The position numbers were made by a program, and so were the translations under genes. A DNA stretch of 43,456 bases. Origin: an uncultured Oscillospiraceae bacterium (GTDB lineage: Bacteria > Bacillota > Clostridia > Oscillospirales > Ruminococcaceae). Location of the stretch: contig CAKSLF010000015.1 in the NCBI GenBank assembly GCA_934466455.1, positions 1 through 43,456 of the forward strand, in the 5' to 3' direction. The stretch's first letter is position 1, and each line of letters starts with the position of its first letter. Below the pieces are notes generated by a model. That model made no database searches. It was not told the origin of the DNA and saw only the letters and a program-made list of their open reading frames with translations. Below are positions 1 through 7,715 of this stretch, piece after piece.

Positions 1-77
1 ATGCCGCAGGCTTTTTCCCCTGCTGGTCAAAAATCGTTTCCAGCCCCCGCACCGATGAATTCCTCGGTTACAGATAA
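1..77 (+). pseudogene. Acetyltransferase tail, first copy (partial)
   Basis: The frame starting at base 3 encodes the last 24 residues of a protein ending in DEFLGYR and a TAA stop at 75-77. The same bases recur exactly at 278-354, where they end a longer GNAT-like frame, so this is the 3' end of a second copy of that gene, cut by the window edge. Whether it is a real tandem duplication or an assembly overlap cannot be decided here. Confidence 0.55.
1..77. repeat. 77-bp exact direct repeat, copy 1 (copy 2 at 278-354)
   Basis: Bases 1-77 match 278-354 without a mismatch and diverge immediately after the shared ATAA. The copies lie 277 bases apart and flank the palindrome at 88-120. The left limit of the repeat is unknown because the window begins inside it. 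Confidence 0.95.
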
Positions 78-87
78 TTCGTTTTTT

Positions 88-120
88 ATGAGTACCCCCG
101 CCTGAGGCGGGGGTACTCAT
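88..120. repeat. Perfect 15-bp inverted repeat (hairpin)
   Basis: ATGAGTACCCCCGCC, then TGA, then its exact reverse complement. A run of six T precedes it and TTTT follows shortly after, so it could act as a terminator on the minus strand or weakly on the plus strand. It sits directly between the two copies of the acetyltransferase tail. It could also be a small palindromic repeat element; no second copy is visible in this window. Confidence 0.85.
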
Positions 121-132
121 GTTTTCGGATAA

Positions 133-354
133 ACCGTTGCAGAGGTTCTGCCGGAATACCGTGAACAAGGCATTGCAGCAAACCTTGTCGGGCTGCTAAA
201 GGACGAAACGCTTAAAAGGGGTGCAATCCCCTATTTCGGAAGCTTTTCCACTCATTCTGTTTCCCAAAGCGTGGGCTATGCCGCAGGCTTTTTCCCCTGC
301 TGGTCAAAAATCGTTTCCAGCCCCCGCACCGATGAATTCCTCGGTTACAGATAA
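133..354 (+). pseudogene. 5'-truncated GNAT acetyltransferase
   Basis: From base 133 an open frame reads into LPEYREQGIA, which matches the acetyl-CoA binding motif A of GNAT N-acetyltransferases, and continues through GYAAGFFPCWSKI to TAA at 352-354. An in-frame TAA at 130-132 lies immediately upstream, and the usual N-terminal 80-100 residues of the family are absent; the palindrome and a second tail copy occupy their place. There is no ribosome binding site or start codon in a sensible position. I read it as a gene fragment, or an intact gene mis-joined by the assembler. Confidence 0.6.
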
Positions 355-368
355 CTTTATTCATTTGC

Positions 369-406
369 AAAAAAGCCGCAGCTTTTTAATAAGCTGCGGC
401 TTTTTT
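369..406. terminator. Bidirectional terminator between the acetyltransferase tail and sdaA
   Basis: AAAAAAGCCGCAGCTT pairs with AAGCTGCGGCTTTTTT across a six-base loop. A-run and T-run flank the stem, so it can end transcripts from both sides. Confidence 0.9.
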
Positions 407-411
407 CGTTT

Positions 412-1623
412 TTAGTATTCCGTATGAATGTAGTTCTTTGCAAGACCGCCCTCCGCTGTTTCCCGATAGTGACTGTTCATATCTCTTCCGGTTTCGTACA
501 TGGTTTTTACCACCATATCAAAACTGATTTTTCTTGTATTTGTAAGAAAATTTGCGAGAGAAAGCGAGTTTATTGCACGCATCGCAGCAACGGCATTGCG
601 CTCTATACACGGAATCTGCACAAGCCCGTCTATCGGGTCGCAGGTAAGCCCCAGCATATGTTCCATGGAAACCTCCGCCGCATATTCAATCTGGTCAAGA
701 CCCATTCCGCAAATTTCCGCAAGGGCGGCGGACGCCATACAGCAAGCCGTTCCGATTTCCGCCTGGCACCCACACTCTGCGCCGGAAATTGAAGCGTTTG
801 TCTTAATTAAGTTTCCTATAATTCCTCCGGTAGCAAGCCCTTTTAGAATTTCTTTATCCGAAAGATTCCTCTTTTGCTGAAAATAATACAGAACCGCCGG
901 AACAACTCCGGAAGCACCGCAGGTCGGTGCCGTTACAACAGTGCCGGTGGAGGCGTTTTGTTCGCTTACGGCATAGGCATATGCGCAGACGATGCGGTTT
1001 TCTCTTGTTTCCGCACTTTCATCCATATGATACTGGTTATAGAGATATGCCGCCTTGCGCCGGACATTAAGCCCGCCTGCAAGGATTCCCTCGGTGGAAA
1101 GCCCCTCTCTTATCGCCCGTTTCATAGCGTCCCAAATTTCTTCGAGATAGAGCCAAATATCCTTGCCCTCCATCTCCTCAACATACTGCCAAATCCGTAT
1201 GTTATGCTTTTTACAATATGCGGCAATCTCCGAAAAACTGTTCTGCTCATAAACATCCGGAGGAGCGACATATTTTGAACCTTCTATCCTTATTGCGCCG
1301 CCGCCGATACTATAAACCCGGCTTTTGCCTATTTCCTCGCCGTCCTTGAACGCCTGCAAATCCATTGTGCAGGGGTGCAAAAGCTCTCCGCTGTAATTTG
1401 TATCGAAAACTATCTCCGACGGCACGGGTGAAAAGCTTTGGCGAAGAACAGCATCCGTCATATGACCTTTTCCCGTTTTTGCAAGGGAGCCATAAAGCGT
1501 TACACGGAACCCATCCGCCTGCGGATATTCTTCCTTAAATATATTCGCTGCTCTTTGGGGACCTATGGTATGGGAACTTGAAGGTCCTCTTCCTATACGG
1601 TAAAGTTTTTTAAGACTTTTCAT
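412..1623 (-). CDS. sdaA: L-serine dehydratase (L-serine ammonia-lyase), single chain, iron-sulfur
   Basis: Cytosolic enzyme that deaminates L-serine to pyruvate and ammonia. The 403-residue protein has the beta-domain entry GRGPSSSHTIGPQ near residues 11-23 and the alpha-domain motifs TAPTCGASGVVPA, GIIGNLIKTNASISG and PCIERN. Three cysteines at about 286, 328 and 339 have the 42- and 11-residue spacings known for the [4Fe-4S] ligands of the single-chain Legionella enzyme, so it is an oxygen-sensitive, non-PLP type. The ATG has an AGAGGA site six bases upstream. The gene follows degV by nine bases, so the two are probably cotranscribed from the degV promoter. It ends at the shared hairpin at 369-406. 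Confidence 0.95.
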   Translation of the reverse strand: MKSLKKLYRIGRGPSSSHTIGPQRAANIFKEEYPQADGFRVTLYGSLAKTGKGHMTDAVLRQSFSPVPSEIVFDTNYSGELLHPCTMDLQAFKDGEEIGKSRVYSIGGGAIRIEGSKYVAPPDVYEQNSFSEIAAYCKKHNIRIWQYVEEMEGKDIWLYLEEIWDAMKRAIREGLSTEGILAGGLNVRRKAAYLYNQYHMDESAETRENRIVCAYAYAVSEQNASTGTVVTAPTCGASGVVPAVLYYFQQKRNLSDKEILKGLATGGIIGNLIKTNASISGAECGCQAEIGTACCMASAALAEICGMGLDQIEYAAEVSMEHMLGLTCDPIDGLVQIPCIERNAVAAMRAINSLSLANFLTNTRKISFDMVVKTMYETGRDMNSHYRETAEGGLAKNYIHTEY

Positions 1624-1632
1624 TTAATCCTC

Positions 1633-2487
1633 TTATTTTTCCTTGTGAATATACAAAACTCCAAGACATCCGGGACCGCAATGACCGGAAACGGTGCTTC
1701 CCGCCTCGGTGTCTATTACTTCCTCAAAATTATGATATGATTTTATATCGTTTTTAAGGCTGTCAATAAGCCCTCTGTCACATCCGCTCCATGTAAGAAA
1801 AATCCTGTGGAGATCTATTGTGTCGTCGTTTGCAATGCGATCGTAAACATATTCGGCAGCGCATTTTTCAAAACTTCCCCGATATTTTTTCCCAACGCCC
1901 ATCTTTCCGTCAACCACTTCTATACAGGGCTTCAGCTTAAGCACATTTGCGCCGAGAGCCGCAACGCCGCTGCACCGCCCGCCTTTATAGAGAAACATGA
2001 GATTATTGAGAATAAAGCTTACATCAACCCTTGGAACAACGCTTCGGACATAGTCCGCAATGTGTTCTGCATCCTGTTCGCTCTTTGCGGCTTCCTCCGC
2101 CGCCAAAAGCGCAAGCTGGGCAATGCCTGTTGAAAGGTTGCGGCTGTCAACAGGATAAACATGACCCATTTCCTCTGCGGCTATGCAGGCATTCTGATAA
2201 CAGGCAGAAAAATCCGAGCTTATTGTAAAATGGATTATATCAAATCCCGCTTCCACAACCGGGCGGAACGCTTCGATGTAATCCGCAACGGAAACCGCCG
2301 CCGTCTTCGGCAATTCCTTTGTCTTATAGTAGTTATCAAATATATCCTGAGCGTGTATCTCAAGCATATCTTTATATGTTTTTCCACCAATCGTAACATA
2401 AAGCGGAGTCACGGTAAGATCGTATTTTTCAATAAGCTCTTGGGAAAGATCCGCAGTGCTGTCAACAAATATTTTTATGGGTCGCAT
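1633..2487 (-). CDS. DegV family fatty-acid-binding protein
   Basis: A 284-residue member of the DegV (FakB-like) family; such proteins bind a fatty acid and can present it to a fatty-acid kinase. The N-terminal IFVDSTADLSQELIEKY and the middle Y/F-KGGRCSG element are characteristic, and the length is typical. The start ATG has an ACGGAGGT site ten bases upstream. It is the first gene of a two-gene minus-strand operon with sdaA. No kinase partner (FakA) lies in this window, so whether it serves lipid metabolism here is inference. Confidence 0.92.
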   Translation of the reverse strand: MRPIKIFVDSTADLSQELIEKYDLTVTPLYVTIGGKTYKDMLEIHAQDIFDNYYKTKELPKTAAVSVADYIEAFRPVVEAGFDIIHFTISSDFSACYQNACIAAEEMGHVYPVDSRNLSTGIAQLALLAAEEAAKSEQDAEHIADYVRSVVPRVDVSFILNNLMFLYKGGRCSGVAALGANVLKLKPCIEVVDGKMGVGKKYRGSFEKCAAEYVYDRIANDDTIDLHRIFLTWSGCDRGLIDSLKNDIKSYHNFEEVIDTEAGSTVSGHCGPGCLGVLYIHKEK

Positions 2488-2530
2488 CAGGGGGCGTACC
2501 TCCGTTCCGTAAACAGATTTTGTCTTTTAC

Positions 2531-2559
2531 ATTATACATCATTTTTATGAAAATAACAG
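2531..2559 (-). promoter_or_regulatory. Probable promoter of degV-sdaA
   Basis: On the minus strand a perfect TATAAT (complement of 2531-2536) lies about 45 bases before the degV start; the -35 at 17 bases is a poor match (CTGTTA). Confidence 0.55.
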
Positions 2560-2608
2560 CCCATTTTGCAAAAAATCACCCGCTCCACACAATTTTGCCC
2601 TTTTTATA

Positions 2609-2637
2609 TGGAATTTTTTTGCGATATGCGCTATAAT
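2609..2637 (+). promoter_or_regulatory. Probable promoter of greA
   Basis: TATAAT at 2632-2637, 36 bases before the greA start. No good -35 at standard spacing is visible, so the call rests on the -10 and the divergent gene arrangement. Confidence 0.5.
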
Positions 2638-2672
2638 ATGCTTATAAAATAAGCAAACGGAGATATAAATTT

Positions 2673-3176
2673 ATGCATGACGAGCTTACTGCAAAGGATA
2701 TAGAAAAAATGCAGGAGGAGCTTGACCACAGGAGAATAGAGCTGCGTCCGCAACTTATCGAAGAAGTCAAGCGTGCCAGAGAATATGGAGATCTTTCGGA
2801 AAATTTTGAATATAAAGAAGCAAAGCGCGCAAAAAACCGCAATGACAGCCGCATACGCTATCTTCAGGCAATGATAAAAACCGCCGTTGTTATAGAAGAC
2901 CGTTCCGAAGAAGGCGTCGTCGGTCTTTATGACAAGGTAACCGTATACATTCCGGAGGACGACGCCGAGGAAAGCTATCAAATCGTCACCGGGGTTCGCT
3001 ATGATGTTTCCGGCGGCTTTGTCAGCAAGGAATCCCCTTTTGGCAAAGCGGTTCTTGGCAAGCGCATAGGGGAAACCGCAACCGTCAGGGTAAACGATGA
3101 TTACAGCTATGAGGTTATTATCCGTGCCATAGAAAAAATGGAGGACGATGATTCCGCCCCGCTTGCAAGCTACTGA
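2673..3176 (+). CDS. greA: Transcription elongation factor GreA/GreB
   Basis: Binds the secondary channel of RNA polymerase and stimulates cleavage of backtracked RNA. The 167-residue protein has the N-terminal coiled-coil with the tip motif GDLSENFEYKEAK; the acidic D and E of GDLSEN are the residues that coordinate the catalytic metal. A C-terminal FKBP-like domain follows, with ESPFGKAVLGKRIGE. The start is preceded by an ACGGAG site at 2657-2662. It appears monocistronic: the next gene begins 154 bases later with its own leader. The extra acidic tail (MEDDDSAPLASY) is slightly longer than usual. Confidence 0.95.
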   Translation: MHDELTAKDIEKMQEELDHRRIELRPQLIEEVKRAREYGDLSENFEYKEAKRAKNRNDSRIRYLQAMIKTAVVIEDRSEEGVVGLYDKVTVYIPEDDAEESYQIVTGVRYDVSGGFVSKESPFGKAVLGKRIGETATVRVNDDYSYEVIIRAIEKMEDDDSAPLASY

Positions 3177-3330
3177 TGATGCATACTAATCCTCACTGAA
3201 TAATACCGAAGGTTTGCCTTTTTCGAATAATTATTACACAATCGTTCATACTTTTTACATATTTATTGTGCCGCTTTCTGCTCTATGATATTTATATAAG
3301 CATAATTAACACATTATGCGGAGGTAATTT

Positions 3331-4080
3331 ATGAAAAAGATTTGCTGCATTGCGGCTGTGTGCCTTGCTACGGTACTGCTTTCTTCCTGCTCAAGGATTC
3401 TTATTAATGGCATTGAAAGCGCAATAAATGAATACAACAATAACTATTATGAATATTACGAACATTATGACGACTCATATTATGACTTTAATGACAGCTC
3501 CTATGATAATTCCTATGACGGTTCCGATGACGATTTCTGCTCCGACGAGGATAGTACCAATAGTGACAGCAGCGAATCTCCCTCTTCTGTATCTTTATTG
3601 GATGATATGGAATACATAAAAAAGACCTCTTACCTTACTATCAATACCGCCAACGGGTATAAAAATTTCTACTGCGATGTCGAAGAAAACAGTTACAGCG
3701 GAAATGTAATATACCCTTCCGGAGGGACCCTTTCTACCCAAAAAGCGTCTTCCGAAGAAGATTCCTATATTTCTTATTATTTGAATAAAAAATATAATAC
3801 TCTAACCGGCACTATTTATCGTCCCTACGGAACCCTCTCTTGCACAACCGTTTGGGAAAGTTCAACCACCATAAAAATTTACGGCGACGATGTTCTTCTT
3901 TATGAAGCACCTAATATCACTCAGGCAACCTATTCTCCCATTGATTTTGAAATAGATGTAAGCGGAGTTCGTGAACTTAAAATCGTTATGCTTGGCGTAT
4001 GGACAGAGGACGGGGACTGGCCGGGACAATACGAAAGACTTCCGAAAGCCTGTATGACAAATCTTATTGTAAGCAAATAA
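3331..4080 (+). CDS. Secreted lipoprotein with Tyr/Asp-rich linker and NPCBM-like domain
   Basis: The 249-residue product begins with a lipoprotein signal, MKKICCIAAVC up to the lipobox LLSSC, so it should be lipid-anchored by the Lgt encoded at 9795-10838. Residues about 35-80 are a low-complexity stretch of Tyr, Asp, Asn and Ser. The rest resembles the NPCBM/NEW2 carbohydrate-binding fold seen in gut Firmicutes: a YNTLTGTIYRP segment, then a middle IKIYGDDVLLYE and a closing strand GVRELKIVMLG. A GCGGAGGT site lies seven bases before the ATG. Binding of sugar is inference from the domain resemblance. A second lipoprotein gene follows 209 bases downstream. Confidence 0.8.
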   Translation: MKKICCIAAVCLATVLLSSCSRILINGIESAINEYNNNYYEYYEHYDDSYYDFNDSSYDNSYDGSDDDFCSDEDSTNSDSSESPSSVSLLDDMEYIKKTSYLTINTANGYKNFYCDVEENSYSGNVIYPSGGTLSTQKASSEEDSYISYYLNKKYNTLTGTIYRPYGTLSCTTVWESSTTIKIYGDDVLLYEAPNITQATYSPIDFEIDVSGVRELKIVMLGVWTEDGDWPGQYERLPKACMTNLIVSK

Positions 4081-4289
4081 ATCTATCACTTCCCCTGCGG
4101 CGGAATGTAGCAGAGCGATTTTCAATTTACCGGTTTCTGCTTTCTATAAATTTTTTCTCGTTTTCGCCAATTCTTACCTCAAAATTTGTATTTATTACAC
4201 TCTGCTTGAAAAGCCCTTATCGCTTTGGTAGCATTGAGTTGTGCAATATTGCAGCAGCCGAAATAAATAATGCTTTTGCGAGGTATGCT

Positions 4290-5153
4290 ATGAAAAAAGC
4301 CCTTATTATCCTTCTCCTGTTTTCCTTTATTTTCACATCCTGTGCTTCCGTTATTCCTTCGCCCGAACAAAAAATAAGCGTAATAAGCGCAATGGATTTT
4401 TCCTATTCCGATAGCGAAAACAGCGGTAGCATAAAATTCAGCTATAATAAAGACGGAAACTTATCCGAGATACTGAGCACCAGTTCGTATTTCGACGGCA
4501 GTGATCGGGAAACGGAATCTTGGAAAACATCTTTTGAGTATGATGAAAACGGATTTTTGCAAAAGTCGTTTACATACCGTAATGATGAAATGGCTTTTTG
4601 GTACGATTACAAATGTAATTCCGAAGGAAAGATTATTGAAGCACGAAAGTATGATTTTGACGCATTTAGATGCTATATAGAATATTTCTATAATTCGGAC
4701 GGTACGCTGGCAAGAGCCAATATATACAACGGATATTCTGATTTATTTTTTACCTCCGAGTATTCATACAACGATGCGGGTAACATTATTTTAGAAGACG
4801 CAACTTGGATTTATAGCAGCAGCAGCGGTTGGAAGTGTCATAATTTTTCTTATTCTTATTCTCCAAACAGCGATTCAAAGCTTATGTCATTTAACATTTC
4901 TTATGCCGACCCAGAATCGAATAAAGACTTTGGCACCGACTTTGCTTTAGAATATGATTCGTCCGGAAATCTTTGCAAACATACTTTAACATCGATTGAG
5001 CCGGATAGCAGCTTTACACAAACCTGCACCTATCAGCACACCGTAATAAGCGCAACAGATAAAACAACATTCTTTTTAAGCGACGGCAACCAATATTGCG
5101 ACCCGTTCTTTGGTATTTATTGCATTGAGGGTCTTGCCAACGCCAATTTTTAG
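4290..5153 (+). CDS. Lipoprotein with six YD (RHS-like) repeats
   Basis: The start chosen is the ATG at 4290, with GAGGT five bases upstream and a lipoprotein signal ending SFIFTSC; the frame is open further upstream, but that part overlaps the previous gene and has no signal. The 287-residue product contains about six degenerate repeats of the form F-x-Y-N/D-x-x-G-x-L followed by a tyrosine strand, for example FSYNKDGNLSEI, FEYDENGFLQKS and YFYNSDGTLARA. This matches YD/RHS-type beta-sheet repeats, used elsewhere for surface scaffolds or sugar contact. No RHS core or toxin domain is present, so I infer only a small surface repeat protein. It ends at the terminator at 5166-5195. Confidence 0.75.
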   Translation: MKKALIILLLFSFIFTSCASVIPSPEQKISVISAMDFSYSDSENSGSIKFSYNKDGNLSEILSTSSYFDGSDRETESWKTSFEYDENGFLQKSFTYRNDEMAFWYDYKCNSEGKIIEARKYDFDAFRCYIEYFYNSDGTLARANIYNGYSDLFFTSEYSYNDAGNIILEDATWIYSSSSGWKCHNFSYSYSPNSDSKLMSFNISYADPESNKDFGTDFALEYDSSGNLCKHTLTSIEPDSSFTQTCTYQHTVISATDKTTFFLSDGNQYCDPFFGIYCIEGLANANF

Positions 5154-5165
5154 GTGTTTACCGTT

Positions 5166-5195
5166 AAAGCCCGCCTCCCCGGCGGGCTTTTTTAT
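5166..5195 (+). terminator. Terminator after the YD-repeat lipoprotein gene
   Basis: AAAGCCCGCC, loop TCCCC, GGCGGGCTTT followed by TTT. Confidence 0.92.
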
Positions 5196-5211
5196 TGCTG
5201 TTAAATTTTTA

Positions 5212-5240
5212 TTGACATTTTCCCTCGAATAGTGTATCAT
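5212..5240 (+). promoter_or_regulatory. Promoter of the Crp/Fnr gene and ABC operon
   Basis: Perfect -35 TTGACA (5212-5217), 17-base spacer, -10 TATCAT (5235-5240). TCCCTC at 5221-5226, inside the promoter spacer, forms an inverted repeat with GAGGGA at 5254-5259, which is also the ribosome binding site. This could be an autoregulatory operator. Confidence 0.85.
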
Positions 5241-5265
5241 TTGAAACAGAAATGAGGGATTTTTT

Positions 5266-5931
5266 GTGACAAGCAAGGACAAAGAGGCTCTTTTTGCCAA
5301 TCCGCTTTTCTCCGCCCTTGGGCAGGAGCTCTGCACAAAATGGATAAAAGACGGGCGGGCAAAAATATCCGCATTTACAAAAGGCGAAGCCGTTATGACA
5401 GAGGGCTGCTTCAGCCGCTGCCTTATCGTAATATTAAAAGGCAGCGCAGCCGTCACAAAATGCGGAGCGGACGGACGGCGTACGGTTATAAATCTTTTAC
5501 GCCGCAGCGATGTGTTTGGAATGGCAACGCTGTTTTATGAGCAGGAGGAATATCCCTCCGAAATCGTTGCGGAAGAGCCTTGCCGTATGGCTGTTTTCCC
5601 AAAAGAGCTTGTTGAGGAAGCGTTTGCCGCCTCGCCGGAATTTGCAAAAGCATATGTCACGCTGCTTTCTCAAAAAATCCACTTTCTTAACTCCCGCATA
5701 GGCACCTTTGCGGAGAGCGAATCCGCCGAAAAGCTCTTGCGTTGGCTTGGAGAGATTTCCGGCGAACAAACGGAATTTACCCTTCCGTGCTCAATTTCCC
5801 GTGCTGCGGAATCTCTTGGAATCGGGCGGGCTTCTCTCTATCGTGCGTTTGACCTGCTTACAGAAGAGGGCGTGCTCAAACGGAACGGAAAAGCCATCTT
5901 TATCCTAAAGCCCGAACGGATTTTCAAATAA
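5266..5931 (+). CDS. Crp/Fnr family transcriptional regulator
   Basis: The 221-residue protein starts at GTG with GAGGGA six bases upstream. Residues about 30-110 form the cyclic-nucleotide-binding-type beta-roll, followed by a long dimer helix (about 115-145) and a C-terminal winged helix-turn-helix, CSISRAAESLGIGRASLYRA. Seven cysteines are scattered (CTKW, GCFSRC, TKC, EPC, LPCS) but do not form the N-terminal cluster of classical FNR, and the cAMP-binding signature is not evident, so the effector is unknown. It lies 20 bases before the binding-protein gene of the ABC importer and probably regulates it and itself; that link is inference from position. Confidence 0.88.
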   Translation: MTSKDKEALFANPLFSALGQELCTKWIKDGRAKISAFTKGEAVMTEGCFSRCLIVILKGSAAVTKCGADGRRTVINLLRRSDVFGMATLFYEQEEYPSEIVAEEPCRMAVFPKELVEEAFAASPEFAKAYVTLLSQKIHFLNSRIGTFAESESAEKLLRWLGEISGEQTEFTLPCSISRAAESLGIGRASLYRAFDLLTEEGVLKRNGKAIFILKPERIFK

Positions 5932-5951
5932 ATTTATCGGAGGAAATGAAA

Positions 5952-6905
5952 ATGAAAAAGCTTCTTGCAATTCTTCTTACAGCAATTATTCTTTTGAGCA
6001 CCGCCGCATGCTCAAAAAGCGAAAAGACCGGCGTAACGGTAAACATAGGCGTGCTCAAGGGCCCCACCGGTATGGGCGCAGCTTGGCTTATGAACCAAAA
6101 TGACGAAAAGCTTTCCGCCAATGAATATAATTTTACCCTTGCAGGCTCTCCCGATGTGCTTACCGGTCAGCTTATAAACGGTGAAATGGATATTGCCGCT
6201 TTGCCGACAAACGCTATTTCCACTCTCTATAACAAAACCGGAGGAAAAATCTCCGTTCTCGGCGTAAATGCCCTCGGCGTTTTGTATATCATTGAAAACG
6301 GAAGCGGCATAAGCACCGTCGCCGATCTTGAGGGAAAAACAATACTCGCCTCCGGGCAGGGCAGCACCGCCGAATACGTTCTAAACTATATTCTCGAAAA
6401 AAACGGAGTTTCCGCAGAGATTTTTTGGGCATCCGAACACTCCGAAGCAGCCACCCTTGCCCTTTCCGGAAAATATGACATAGTTATGCTTCCCGAGCCG
6501 TTTGTAACCAATGTTACCACAAAAAGCAGCGATTTTCGCATTGCCCTCGATCTTACTGCCGAATGGAAAAGCCTTGGCGGCGGCGAGCTTACCATGGGCG
6601 GAATTGCAGTTCGCACCGCTTTTCTTGATGAGCACCCGGACGCCGTAAAAGCCTTTGTGGAAGAGTACGGAAAAAGCATTGAATTTACAAATTCCAACCC
6701 CGAAGAAGCTGCGAAACTTATTGCAAAATATGAAATAGCAACCGAAGAGATTGCAAAAAGCGCAATTCCCCGCTGCAACATTGTTTGGCTCCATGGCGAA
6801 GACTACAAAGATATGCTCAAAAACTTCCTTGGCGTTGTTTATGCGGCAAATCCTGCCGGAATCGGTGGAAGCATGCCCGAAGATAATTTCTACCTTAGCT
6901 ATTAA
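5952..6905 (+). CDS. ABC transporter substrate-binding lipoprotein, NitT/TauT-like
   Basis: Two in-frame ATGs occur at 5946 and 5952. The GGAGG at 5939-5943 is only two bases from the first but eight from the second, so 5952 is preferred, giving 317 residues. The N terminus is a lipoprotein signal ending LLSTAAC. The mature part has the SsuA/NMT1-type periplasmic fold: VNIGVLKGPTGMG, INGEMDIAALPTNA, ADLEGKTILASGQGSTAEYV and LPEPFVTNV. Family members deliver sulfonates, nitrate, pyrimidine or other small anions; the substrate cannot be told from sequence. Permease and ATPase genes follow after a terminator-like hairpin. Confidence 0.9.
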   Translation: MKKLLAILLTAIILLSTAACSKSEKTGVTVNIGVLKGPTGMGAAWLMNQNDEKLSANEYNFTLAGSPDVLTGQLINGEMDIAALPTNAISTLYNKTGGKISVLGVNALGVLYIIENGSGISTVADLEGKTILASGQGSTAEYVLNYILEKNGVSAEIFWASEHSEAATLALSGKYDIVMLPEPFVTNVTTKSSDFRIALDLTAEWKSLGGGELTMGGIAVRTAFLDEHPDAVKAFVEEYGKSIEFTNSNPEEAAKLIAKYEIATEEIAKSAIPRCNIVWLHGEDYKDMLKNFLGVVYAANPAGIGGSMPEDNFYLSY

Positions 6906-6913
6906 CTTTGAAA

Positions 6914-6958
6914 AATCCGCAGACTTCGCACCTGCGAAATCTGCGGATTATCTTTTTT
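6914..6958 (+). terminator. Intergenic terminator/attenuator within the ABC operon
   Basis: AATCCGCAGA (6914-6923) pairs with TCTGCGGATT (6940-6949), with an inner stem TTCGCA/TGCGAA, then ATC and six T. It lies between the binding-protein and permease genes, so partial read-through would give more binding protein than membrane components. Confidence 0.85.
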
Positions 6959-6974
6959 GAAAGGCGGTGAAGTC

Positions 6975-7715
6975 ATGAAAAAGCGTATTACAGCTCTTTG
7001 CGTGCTTATTTTTTGGGTGCTTGTATGGTGGGGGATTTCCTCCTCCGTAGGAAGTGAGCTTCTTGTTCCTTCGCCGCTTTCCGTTCTTAAAAAAGTTTTT
7101 GAACTTTGCGAAAAAAAAGACTTTTGGCTGTCCGTTGCAACCTCGCTTTTTCGTATAGCGGAAGGCTTTTTGCTTGGCTCCGTTATTGGCGTGCTCATAG
7201 CGGTGCTCACCGCAAGGTATGAGCTTTTTTCCGCATTACTGCGTCCTATTCTTTCTGTAATAAAAGCAACGCCCGTTGCGTCATTTATTATTCTTGCGGT
7301 AATATGGCTTGATCTCGGCAAGGTTCCCGTGCTCACATCCGCATTGGTTGTAATCCCCGCAGTATGGTCGAATGTTGAAAGGGGAATTTTGAGCACGGAC
7401 AAATCCCTGCTTGAAATGGCGCAATGCTTTTCTGTTTCAAAAAGCAAAATTTTTTCAAGAATTTATATCCCCGCAGTGCGCCCCTACTTTTTTGCTGCGG
7501 TCAACAGTGCCATGGGTATGGCTTGGAAAGCCGGCGTTGCCGCAGAGGTTATTTGCCCTTACAAAAATTCAATAGGAAGTGCCCTTTATGATTCAAAAAT
7601 ATATCTTGAAACCACCGAGCTTTTTGCTTGGACGGCTGTGACGGTAATTCTCAGCGTACTTCTTGAAAGACTTGTGCTCATGTTCGGAGAAGGGGGAGCA
7701 AAACGCCGTGCTTAA
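6975..7715 (+). CDS. ABC transporter permease, SsuC/TauC-like
   Basis: Inner-membrane subunit of the importer. The ATG at 6975 follows AGGCGGTG with good spacing; an upstream TTG at 6957 lies inside the terminator T-run and is rejected. The 246 residues contain about six membrane spans, the typical N-terminal ISSSVGSELLVPSP segment, and the cytoplasmic EAA-type loop around SLLEMAQCFSVSKSKIFSRIY that docks on the ATPase. Its 3' end overlaps the ATPase start by eight bases, so the two are translationally coupled. Confidence 0.9.
   Translation: MKKRITALCVLIFWVLVWWGISSSVGSELLVPSPLSVLKKVFELCEKKDFWLSVATSLFRIAEGFLLGSVIGVLIAVLTARYELFSALLRPILSVIKATPVASFIILAVIWLDLGKVPVLTSALVVIPAVWSNVERGILSTDKSLLEMAQCFSVSKSKIFSRIYIPAVRPYFFAAVNSAMGMAWKAGVAAEVICPYKNSIGSALYDSKIYLETTELFAWTAVTVILSVLLERLVLMFGEGGAKRRA

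Noticed and set aside
3999..4289. Longer N terminus for the YD-repeat lipoprotein
   Set aside because: The frame is open but overlaps the previous gene, lacks a ribosome site, and would bury the lipoprotein signal that starts at 4290.
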